From Parabacteroides faecis (lineage in GTDB: Bacteria; Bacteroidota; Bacteroidia; Bacteroidales; Tannerellaceae), in contig NZ_BMPB01000005.1 in the NCBI RefSeq assembly GCF_014647375.1, positions 124,001 to 188,000 on the forward strand: DNA of 64,000 bases, in the 5' to 3' direction. Below are positions 44,904 through 52,018 of the stretch, one piece after another. The notes beneath the pieces were generated by a model that saw nothing but the letters and a program-made list of their open reading frames with translations, had not been told where the DNA came from and did no database searches. A program made the translations under genes and the position numbers. Within the stretch, counting starts at the first letter, position 1. The number at the start of each line of letters is the position of its first letter.

Positions 44904-45023
44904 TTTTCAACAAACTAATGGTTTATCAACAAAGTTATCAACAGGTTAATTGATTGATAATATTTATTTTAGATGTTTTGTTAATAAGATATGAACAAAA
45001 GCGCATAACTCTGTTGTGAATAA
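44904..45023. other. Cluster of DnaA-box-like 9-mers around an A/T-rich segment
   Basis: TTTTCAACA (44904-44912), TTATCAACA (44923-44931) and TTATCAACA (44935-44943) are on the plus strand. TTATTCACA, an exact TTWTNCACA box, is on the minus strand at 45015-45023. About 70 bases of A/T-rich DNA lie between. The arrangement is origin-like. Confidence 0.4.
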
Positions 45024-45042
45024 CTTTGGCAGCCTATAAAAA

Positions 45043-45078
45043 GAAAACAGCCTCAGAATAAATCTGAAGCTGTTTTTC
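45043..45078. terminator. Hairpin between the island and tRNA-Lys
   Basis: GAAAACAGC...TCAGA pairs with TCTGA...GCTGTTTTTC across a short loop, with T-runs on both strands. It could end the tRNA transcript on the minus strand. Confidence 0.75.
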
Positions 45079-45084
45079 TTTGAG

Positions 45085-45157
45085 TGATCCGCCTGGGGTT
45101 CGAACCCAGGACCCCATCCTTAAAAGGGATGTGCTCTACCTGCTGAGCTAGCGAATC
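45085..45157 (-). tRNA. tRNA-Lys(TTT)
   Basis: Read on the minus strand the gene starts GATTCGC, which pairs with GCGGATC at the 3' end. It has the D-loop TAGCTCAGCAGGTAGAG, an anticodon stem CATCC/GGATG around CTTTTAA (anticodon TTT) and a T-loop GGTTCGAACCC. CCA is not encoded. Length is 73 bases. It marks the right edge of the accessory island, a common integration site, but I found no duplicated tRNA 3' end. Confidence 0.93.
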
Positions 45158-45266
45158 ATCCTGTGCATACTCTGTATTGCGGTGTGCTTTACTTCTGTAT
45201 TGCGGGTGCAAAGGTAGGGTTTATTTTTTAATTTGCAATAGCAGGAGGATCTTTTTTTGAAAAAAG

Positions 45267-46403
45267 TTACTTTTTTTCTTCCTCCTTCGGTTGAATATCG
45301 GCTGGCGGGGGAGGTAGAATGTCCCCTTCCAGTAAGATAAAACGCTTATAATAAGACAGGCAGAGTGTTGTGAGCGGCAGGGCGATGATCAAGCCGATGA
45401 AACCGAGCAAAGTTCCCCAGATAGACAAAGAAAGAAGGATGATGGCTGGATTCAGGCCCATCGCTTTCCCCATGATGCGGGGCGTGAGGTATAAATCCTG
45501 GATACATTGGACGATTCCGAGTATCAGTAATCCGGAGCCCAAAATAAGCCAGAAATTATCTCCCGTCTCTGCCGATTTCAGCAAACTGAGGATGACCATC
45601 GGGATCAGTCCGATCGTTTGCAGGTAAGGGATCAGATTGAGTACGCCGATAAATAGTCCGAGTGTGACCCCCAGCGGGAAACCTACGATCTTGAATCCGA
45701 TAGCCAGCAGGACGCCGACACACAACGCGATCAGCGACTGGCCGCGGAAGTAACGGTTCATGCTCTGTTCCACGTCGTCGGCCAACCCTTTGGCGAAAGG
45801 ACGGATATGCGCCGGGATCAGGTTGATCCACCCGTTGGCTATCTTCTCGTAATCCAGCAGGATGAAAATGAAATATAACAGGATCACAAAGATGATCGTT
45901 ATGCTGAAAAGGATCGAAAAGGTGTTCGACAGGATATTCCATACTTTGGGCGCCAGCTGCTTGATGGCATTCTGGATGTTTTCGCGGCTGAGAAGTTCCA
46001 TCAACTGGTTGATGTCCACATTATTCTCCAGATATGTGATCCACGACTCGGGGATAAGCGGGATATGCCCTTCACCCGGATTGTGCGTACGCATCAGGTT
46101 CAGGGTTCGTTCGGCTTCCTGGGCGATGGAGGGGACAACCAGTGCAGCTGCCGCACCGATGATCAGCGAGGCGCAGATAATTACGGCTATGATAGCCAGG
46201 ATGCGGCTTTTCAGCTTCAGCTTGTATTGGAAAAATTTCACGAAGGGTTGCATCATATAGGCCAGCAGCCACGCGATCAGGAAGGGGAGCAGGGCAGTCC
46301 GCAGTATGGTGATCAGATAGAGCAATGCGCCGATGATGACGATACTGAATACGATACGTGTGACACGGTCGAATGTAAATGGCCTTTCGAATAATGAGTT
46401 CAT
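45267..46403 (-). CDS. AI-2E family (PerM/UPF0118) transporter
   Basis: It encodes 378 aa with about eight membrane segments and a central soluble stretch (residues about 85-150). The motif PLGVTLGLFIGVLNLIPYLQTIGLIP and the later TPRIMGKAMGLNPAIILLSLSIWGTLLGFIGLIIALPLT are characteristic. Members are proposed exporters of autoinducer-2 or Na+(Li+)/H+ antiporters; the substrate here is unknown. The C terminus is Pro/Glu/Lys-rich. It shares a short divergent promoter region with dacB. Confidence 0.9.
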   Translation of the reverse strand: MNSLFERPFTFDRVTRIVFSIVIIGALLYLITILRTALLPFLIAWLLAYMMQPFVKFFQYKLKLKSRILAIIAVIICASLIIGAAAALVVPSIAQEAERTLNLMRTHNPGEGHIPLIPESWITYLENNVDINQLMELLSRENIQNAIKQLAPKVWNILSNTFSILFSITIIFVILLYFIFILLDYEKIANGWINLIPAHIRPFAKGLADDVEQSMNRYFRGQSLIALCVGVLLAIGFKIVGFPLGVTLGLFIGVLNLIPYLQTIGLIPMVILSLLKSAETGDNFWLILGSGLLILGIVQCIQDLYLTPRIMGKAMGLNPAIILLSLSIWGTLLGFIGLIIALPLTTLCLSYYKRFILLEGDILPPPPADIQPKEEEKK

Positions 46404-46414
46404 ATTTTAATTTT

Positions 46415-46437
46415 TATCTTTGCCTGCGACAAAGATA
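46415..46437. promoter_or_regulatory. Palindromic divergent -7 boxes (dacB and PerM gene)
   Basis: TATCTTTG on the plus strand (46415-46422) and the identical box on the minus strand (46430-46437) are separated by 7 bases, forming one palindrome. The two transcripts would start a few bases apart. Confidence 0.6.
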
Positions 46438-46462
46438 AAATAAACTGGAATAGGATAATAAG

Positions 46463-47932
46463 ATGATAAAGAAAATATTATGTGCTGCTTTACTGTTAGG
46501 CTGCTTTTCACAGCCGCAGGCACAGACTCCCCAACCTGTAAAACAATTGCTGAATGCCCCTTATATGAAGGGGGCGACTTTCTCCATTGTGGTAAAAGAC
46601 GTGCAGGATGGAAAGACGGTTTACAGCTATGACGAGGATCGTGAGGTTTCTCCGGCTTCTGTCCTGAAAACGGTCGCGACGGCTACGGCTCTCGAAATAT
46701 TGGGAGACGATTATCGGTACGCTACGTCGCTGGAGCATGACGGGAGTATCAAAGAGGGTGTCCTGAACGGAAATCTGTATATCAGGGGAGGCGGTGACCC
46801 GTCGCTGGGGTCGTCGCATTTCGCTCCCGACAGGAATCGTTATACGCCCGCACAGAATACCTTTATTCCCGAATGGATAGCGGCGCTGAAGAAGGCGGGT
46901 ATCCGGAAGATCACCGGGGCGGTGGTGGCCGACGAACGTATTTTCGATACGGAGGGTGCTTCTATCAAATGGCTGCGGGAAGATATGGGAAATTATTATG
47001 CACCGGGAAGCTATGGGCTTTCGGTGTTCGACAATATGTATAAGTTGTCCCTGAAGACGGGGGCTGCCGGAACTCGTCCGGAGGTCGTTGGGACTGATCC
47101 GGCAATTCCTTCCCTGCGGTTTATCAATTATCTGAAAGCGTCGTTGTCGGATAGTGCTTATATAATCGGTGCCCCGTTGTCCGGCGAGCGTTATTTACAG
47201 GGTGTCGTTCCTGCTAACCGCGAGAATTATGTGTTGAAAGGCGATATTCCCGATCCGGCTTTGTTTCTGGCGGAATATCTGACCGGTTGCCTTGAGCACG
47301 AAGGTATTGTGGTAGGAAAGGAGCCGACTTGTTACCGGATCGAATCGGAAGCCGGGCGGTGGAAAACGGTCGAGAGGAAGCCGGTTGTAACGACTTATTC
47401 GCCGACATTGAAAGAGATTGCGAGCGTGACGAATCATGTCAGTCATAATTTGTTTGCGGATGCGCTGGTGAAAACGGTCGGTCTGCAATATGTTCCCCGG
47501 AAAAACGAGGTGATCTCTTCTTTCGGACGGGGCGTGCAGGTGGTACTCGATCATTGGAGGAAGAAGGGGCTGGATGTGTATCCGTTGCGGATGTATGACG
47601 GCAGCGGACTGGCTCCGGCCGATAAGGTATCGGCTGAGTTTATTGCTGATCTACTGGTGTATATGGCGACGAAATCGGAGGTTTCCGAAGCTTTCTTCGA
47701 GTCATTGCCGCAGGCGGGTGTGGAAGGCTCGGTCCGCAACCTGTTGAAAGGAAGCAAGCTGCAAGGGAAAGCTCGTTTGAAGAGTGGCGGGATAACGGGA
47801 GTACGTAGTTATGCCGGGTATATAGACAAAGACGGTAAACGTTATGCTGTTGCCGTTTTCTCCAATAATTATTCCTGTAGCATGGGGCAGATGACGAAGG
47901 GGCTGGAAAAGTTGCTGTTGCAACTTTTCTAG
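46463..47932 (+). CDS. dacB: DacB/PBP4-type D-alanyl-D-alanine carboxypeptidase/endopeptidase
   Basis: It encodes 489 aa of the S13 peptidase family, exported to the periplasm (signal peptide 1-20, cleavage near QAQ). The active-site motif SVLK (S66, K69), SHN in ITNHVSHNLFADAL and KSG in ARLKSGGITGVRSYAGYI are the three penicillin-binding motifs. It trims or cuts peptidoglycan cross-links. The TAG stop at 47930-47932 abuts the first heptad unit of the following repeat. Confidence 0.95.
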   Translation: MIKKILCAALLLGCFSQPQAQTPQPVKQLLNAPYMKGATFSIVVKDVQDGKTVYSYDEDREVSPASVLKTVATATALEILGDDYRYATSLEHDGSIKEGVLNGNLYIRGGGDPSLGSSHFAPDRNRYTPAQNTFIPEWIAALKKAGIRKITGAVVADERIFDTEGASIKWLREDMGNYYAPGSYGLSVFDNMYKLSLKTGAAGTRPEVVGTDPAIPSLRFINYLKASLSDSAYIIGAPLSGERYLQGVVPANRENYVLKGDIPDPALFLAEYLTGCLEHEGIVVGKEPTCYRIESEAGRWKTVERKPVVTTYSPTLKEIASVTNHVSHNLFADALVKTVGLQYVPRKNEVISSFGRGVQVVLDHWRKKGLDVYPLRMYDGSGLAPADKVSAEFIADLLVYMATKSEVSEAFFESLPQAGVEGSVRNLLKGSKLQGKARLKSGGITGVRSYAGYIDKDGKRYAVAVFSNNYSCSMGQMTKGLEKLLLQLF

Positions 47933-48011
47933 TTGACAGTTGACAGTTGACAGTTGACAGGTTATTGATAGAGTCTCAAACTGTCAACTGTCACTTGTCA
48001 ACTATCAACTG
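47933..48011. repeat. Heptad repeat copy 6 (two facing arms)
   Basis: The left arm is four consecutive TTGACAG units (47934-47961), the cleanest array of the family. The right arm from about 47981 is CTGTCAA / CTTGTCA units. It joins two convergent genes and touches both stop codons. Confidence 0.9.
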
Positions 48012-48782
48012 CTAAGGCAGTAGCGACCTCTGTGCCAGAAACTCCATGAACTTCTGTTTGTAGTTGTCGGAGATAGGAATATATTCTTTGCCAAAGACGA
48101 TGCGGTTGCGTTCGATCACTTTGATCTTTTCCGGCTGGACGATGAAGGAACGGTGTACGCGGATGAAACGGTTGGTCGGCAGCATGTCTTCCAGGCTTTT
48201 CATACTCATCAGCGAGAGGATCGGATGCGGTTCGCCTTCGATAAATATTTTGACATAATCTTTCAGTCCTTCGATGTATAATATCTTGCGGAGTTCGACC
48301 TGCACCAGTTTGTATTCTGTCTTGATAAAAATGCTTTCGATCGATGTCTGGGATTGTACTGCCGGGGCGGTCGGCTGGCCGTCTTTCCCGGGATCGGCTT
48401 TCCCCTCTTTTCCTTCCCGCAACAGTTCGTACCATTGCAGCGCCTTGTTGGCCGATTTCAGGAAGTCGGCATAACTGATCGGTTTCAGCAGGTAATCGAG
48501 AGCGTTTACCTTGTAACTGTCGAGTGCATATTGGCTGAAAGCCGTTGTGAAGATGATCCGTGTCTCGGCTTCCAGTATGCGGGAAAATTCCATGCCGTTG
48601 AGTTCGGGCATCTGGATGTCCAGGAACAGGAGGTCGACAGGCTCTTTGGTGAGCATGGGCAGGGCATTGACCGCACTGTTGTATTTCCCGGCAAGTTCCA
48701 GGAACGGGGTCTTGTTGACATAACTTTCCAGCAGGCTGATTGCCAAAGGCTCGTCGTCGATGATTGCACAAGTCAGTTTCAT
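48012..48782 (-). CDS. LytTR-family response regulator
   Basis: It encodes 256 aa. The receiver domain has IIDDE at 7-11 and phosphoacceptor D55 in LLFLDIQMPELNG. A Lys/Asp/Gly-rich linker (about residues 120-145) leads to a LytTR DNA-binding domain (FIKTEYKLVQVELRKILYIEG, FIRVHRSFIV, EYIPISDNYKQ). It is partnered by the sensor kinase upstream, although a 114-base gap holding a repeat separates them. It probably controls the efflux operon in which it sits. Confidence 0.92.
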   Translation of the reverse strand: MKLTCAIIDDEPLAISLLESYVNKTPFLELAGKYNSAVNALPMLTKEPVDLLFLDIQMPELNGMEFSRILEAETRIIFTTAFSQYALDSYKVNALDYLLKPISYADFLKSANKALQWYELLREGKEGKADPGKDGQPTAPAVQSQTSIESIFIKTEYKLVQVELRKILYIEGLKDYVKIFIEGEPHPILSLMSMKSLEDMLPTNRFIRVHRSFIVQPEKIKVIERNRIVFGKEYIPISDNYKQKFMEFLAQRSLLP

Positions 48783-48798
48783 AAATAATACTTATTTA

Positions 48799-48899
48799 GT
48801 TGACAGTTGACAGTTGACGGTTGACAGTTATTTCGGCTTTTACCGATTTGTTTACCGGATGCGAAGCCTAACTGTCAACTGTCACTTGTCAACTGTCAA
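48799..48899. repeat. Heptad repeat copy 7 (two facing arms)
   Basis: The left arm is TTGACAG x2, TTGACGG, TTGACAG. The right arm begins near 48870 with CTGTCAA / CTTGTCA units. It separates the kinase and regulator genes, and the kinase stop codon (48896-48898 on the minus strand) is inside its right arm. Confidence 0.9.
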
Positions 48900-49969
48900 T
48901 TGATTTGTATTTCCAGCATGCTATGATAACTGTCACCGTCTACACCGCATGAGAAAATATGTTTGTTCGGATAAATTAATTCAAGCCGTTTGCGCAGGTT
49001 CTTGATGCCGATTCCCGAACCGCTCTTGTCCTGTTCCGCATCTTTGGGGAAATAACTGTTTTTCAGGATGCAGACAACCAGGTCGCCGTTCTGGTGTATA
49101 TCCAGATGGATGAACGAGGGCTGGCTGTTGCTGACGCCATGTTTGAAGGCATTCTCGATCAGGGAGATGAACAACAAGGGGGCGATCATGGCATCCGGTT
49201 TGGCGGCAGATATCTCCGTTTTCAGTTCCACATGCTCCGGCAGGCGGATGCGCATCAGTTCCACATAGTTGCGGATAAAATCCAGTTCGCTTTCCAGCAA
49301 GACGTGCGGCTGGCTACTGTCGTAAAGGACGTAACGCAGCAGGCGGCTCAGGTCGTGGACTGCTTCTTGTGCTCGTTCGGGACTGAAAGCGATCAGGCTG
49401 TAGATATTGTTGAGCGTGTTGAACAGGAAATGTGGGTTCAGCTGGCTTTTCAGGTTCTGAAGTTCGGCTTCCGCCCGGCTCTTCTCCAGTTCGCGGCGCA
49501 TGGATTCTACCTGATACCAGCCGCTTGTCATCTTGATGGCGACACTCAGGCCTGCCACCAGCGCATACAGCATGGCATTGACGAGGAAGAAGCCGATAAT
49601 CTCCTGCAACTCCCTTTCCGGACGGTGCGGGCGGTGTATCTCCGGCGGCGGAAGCAGTTGCATCAACAGATGTACCGCCAGCATCGCAAAGGCGATCAGC
49701 AGGACGTTGCTGAGGAAGAACTTCCATCCGTGGCGTGAAAACAGATAACGGTTTACCAACAGGAAATAGTTCACATAGAAAACCATCATGAACGAAAGCG
49801 GAACGATGACGGAGCGCAGATAGCTGATCACCGTCAGTTCCTGTGATTCCCTGCCCGTAAAGAAGAACGGCAGGCCGAACAAAATCCCCCAGGCAGCAAT
49901 ATGGATAATGCTGCCCATTCCCTTGAAAGGAGGAGATATATGCGTATGTGTTGTCGTTTCTGTTTTCAT
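48896..49969 (-). CDS. LytS/YpdA-type sensor histidine kinase
   Basis: It encodes 357 aa. Four membrane segments occupy residues about 18-150. A coiled linker then leads into the His_kinase domain with LKSQLNPHFLFNTLNNIYSL (phospho-His near 179), and a HATPase domain with LLFISLIENAFKHGVSNSQ and SGIGIKNLRKRLELIY. It signals to the LytTR regulator. It follows the MacB permease gene by 26 bases, so the two-component pair is probably part of the efflux operon. Confidence 0.93.
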   Translation of the reverse strand: MKTETTTHTHISPPFKGMGSIIHIAAWGILFGLPFFFTGRESQELTVISYLRSVIVPLSFMMVFYVNYFLLVNRYLFSRHGWKFFLSNVLLIAFAMLAVHLLMQLLPPPEIHRPHRPERELQEIIGFFLVNAMLYALVAGLSVAIKMTSGWYQVESMRRELEKSRAEAELQNLKSQLNPHFLFNTLNNIYSLIAFSPERAQEAVHDLSRLLRYVLYDSSQPHVLLESELDFIRNYVELMRIRLPEHVELKTEISAAKPDAMIAPLLFISLIENAFKHGVSNSQPSFIHLDIHQNGDLVVCILKNSYFPKDAEQDKSGSGIGIKNLRKRLELIYPNKHIFSCGVDGDSYHSMLEIQIN

Positions 49970-49995
49970 CTTTTACAAAGATATTAAATAATTTC

Positions 49996-51216
49996 TTATT
50001 CGTAACGGATTGCTTCGATCGGATCGAGCTGGGCGGCTTTCTTGGCCGGATACCATCCGAAGAAGACACCGGTAACGGTACAGACAGCGAATGAAAGCAT
50101 AACGCTCCATGGTTGGATATAGATCGGGAAGTGGGCGACGCCGTTCACCACCAGGGCGGCTCCTACACCCAATACGACACCGATCAGTCCGCCGGTCACA
50201 CTGATCAGGATAGATTCGATCAGGAACTGGGCGAGGATGTCGATCCCTTTTGCCCCGATACTCATACGCAAGCCGATCTCGCGGGTACGCTCCGTGACGC
50301 TGACATACATGATGTTCATAATCCCGATACCACCAACGAGCAACGAAATACCCGCCACAGCCGCCAACAGCACGGTCATCATGTCCGTAGTGCTTGTCAA
50401 CATCGTGCTCAACTCCTGCTGACTACGGATGGTAAAATCATCATCGTCACTTTCCTTCAACTTATGGTTGCGGCGCAGTATTTCTGTTATCTCGTCAATA
50501 GCCTGGTCGGTGTATTCCTCTTTGAGGGCCGAACAGGTGATGCCTTGCAGATGGGTGATGGCCAGAACTTTTTTCTGAATAGTTGTGTATGGAGCTAAGA
50601 TTAGGTCGTCCTGGTCCATTCCCATGCTGTTGTATCCTTTGCTTTCCAGCACACCTACGATGCGGAAAGGTAATTTCTGAAAGCGTATGACTTTGCCGAC
50701 GGGGCTTTCGCCGTTGGTAAAGAGGTTGTCGACTACGGTTTTACCGACTACACAGACCTTTGCTGCCGTCTGGATGTCCTGTTCGGTGAACATATCGCCG
50801 TCTTCCACCTTGTAACGGCGGATTTCGAGATAGTCGGGACTGATACCGTAGACGGTGGTCGGGGCGTTGTTGGCTCCGAAGATGGCTTGTCCGCTGCTGT
50901 TGACCGAAGGGGAGACGGCAGAGACGTAACGGGTTTCGTCGACGATGTTCTGATAGTCTTCCAGCTTCAGTGTCTCCATAGCGGAAGCATCCTGACGGAC
51001 ACCTCCCCGGACATCGGCACCGGGATGTATCATGATCATATTCGAGCCCATCTCGCTGATCTGTTCCTGTATGCTCCGCTTCGATCCTTGTCCGATGGCA
51101 AGCATCGTGATCACGGAGGCAACGCCGATGATGATACCGAGCATCGTCAGGAATCCGCGTAGCTTGTTGTTGGCAAGGGCACGGAGGGCTATTTTTATGA
51201 GGTTTGTTCCGTTCAT
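49996..51216 (-). CDS. MacB-type ABC transporter permease
   Basis: It encodes 406 aa. A membrane segment near residues 20-42 is followed by a MacB periplasmic core domain (about 50-240), then three membrane segments in the FtsX domain, with GIGIMNIMYVSVTERTREIGLRMSIGA and the terminal GWYPAKKAAQLDPIEAIRYE. These are signatures of MacB/LolC-like mechanotransmission permeases. The ATPase is a separate gene just upstream. Substrates could be drugs, peptides or lipoproteins. Confidence 0.92.
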   Translation of the reverse strand: MNGTNLIKIALRALANNKLRGFLTMLGIIIGVASVITMLAIGQGSKRSIQEQISEMGSNMIMIHPGADVRGGVRQDASAMETLKLEDYQNIVDETRYVSAVSPSVNSSGQAIFGANNAPTTVYGISPDYLEIRRYKVEDGDMFTEQDIQTAAKVCVVGKTVVDNLFTNGESPVGKVIRFQKLPFRIVGVLESKGYNSMGMDQDDLILAPYTTIQKKVLAITHLQGITCSALKEEYTDQAIDEITEILRRNHKLKESDDDDFTIRSQQELSTMLTSTTDMMTVLLAAVAGISLLVGGIGIMNIMYVSVTERTREIGLRMSIGAKGIDILAQFLIESILISVTGGLIGVVLGVGAALVVNGVAHFPIYIQPWSVMLSFAVCTVTGVFFGWYPAKKAAQLDPIEAIRYE

Positions 51217-51228
51217 TTTGAATAATTA

Positions 51229-51969
51229 TTAATCGTCATTCTTAGGCAGCCTGGCTAATGCCTCTGCTGCATTTTGTACATTGTTGTTCACCGTGTCGGC
51301 CGTTACATGTCCGTCACGCAGGGTGATGTTACGGCTGCTGTACTGGGCAATTTCCGGGTTGTGCGTTACGAAGATGATGGTACGTCCTTCGGCATGCAGC
51401 TTCTGGAAGAGTACCAGGATCTCGAATGACGTACGTGTATCCAGGTTTCCCGTTGCTTCGTCGGCAAGGATCACTGCCGGGTCGTTCACCAGGGCGCGGG
51501 CGATGGCTACACGCTGCATCTGTCCGCCGGACATCTGGTTGCTCTTGTGCATCAGGCGGTCGCCCAGGCCGACGGCAACCAATGCCTGCACGGCTTTCTC
51601 ATGGCGGGCGGAGGCACTGAAGTTGGGGTTGTACATCAGAGGTAGTTCTACATTTTCTACGGCTGTCGTTTTGGGCAACAGGTTGTAACTCTGAAAGACA
51701 AATCCGATCTTCCGGTTGCGCAGGGTGGCACGGGCGTTCTTTCCCATCGTGCGGACGGAGACGCCGTCGAGATAATATTCGCCCTTGGTCGGTGTGTCGA
51801 GACATCCCAACGTGTTCAGCAGCGTACTTTTTCCCGAGCCGGAGGTTCCCATGATGGTGACGAACTCTCCTTCGTGTATCGTGAAGGAGACGCCACGCAG
51901 GGCATGGACGATCTCGTCTCCGACCTTGAAGTCACGCCTGATGTTATCTAATTTGATTATCTCTTTCAT
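51229..51969 (-). CDS. ABC transporter ATP-binding protein (MacB/LolD type)
   Basis: It encodes 246 aa. Walker A is GTSGSGKST, the signature is MSGGQMQRVAIARALV, Walker B is VILADEATGNLD, followed by the switch histidine in FVTHNPEIA. This is the LolD/MacB ATPase subfamily. It overlaps in function with the permease 12 bases downstream. A heptad repeat arm lies just upstream of its start. Confidence 0.95.
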   Translation of the reverse strand: MKEIIKLDNIRRDFKVGDEIVHALRGVSFTIHEGEFVTIMGTSGSGKSTLLNTLGCLDTPTKGEYYLDGVSVRTMGKNARATLRNRKIGFVFQSYNLLPKTTAVENVELPLMYNPNFSASARHEKAVQALVAVGLGDRLMHKSNQMSGGQMQRVAIARALVNDPAVILADEATGNLDTRTSFEILVLFQKLHAEGRTIIFVTHNPEIAQYSSRNITLRDGHVTADTVNNNVQNAAEALARLPKNDD

Positions 51970-51981
51970 TGCTGTTGTTTT

Positions 51982-52017
51982 TAACTGTCAACTATCACTT
52001 GTCAACTGTCAACTATT
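51982..52017. repeat. Heptad repeat copy 8 (single arm)
   Basis: It is built of CTGTCAA, CTATCA, CTTGTCAA and CTGTCAA units and lies between the ATPase start and the MacA stop codon. The facing arm is missing. Confidence 0.75.
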
Positions 52018-52018
52018 T

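Noticed and set aside
44904-45023. Chromosomal oriC
   Set aside because: The boxes are origin-like, but genes on both sides point toward the site, opposite to the usual arrangement, and dnaA or other origin-linked genes are absent. It is kept only as an origin-like cluster.
45085-45157. attL/attR pair for an integrated element at tRNA-Lys
   Set aside because: I looked for a second copy of the tRNA 3' end (GTTCGAACCC and flanks) near the left edge of the island and found none; no integrase is present.
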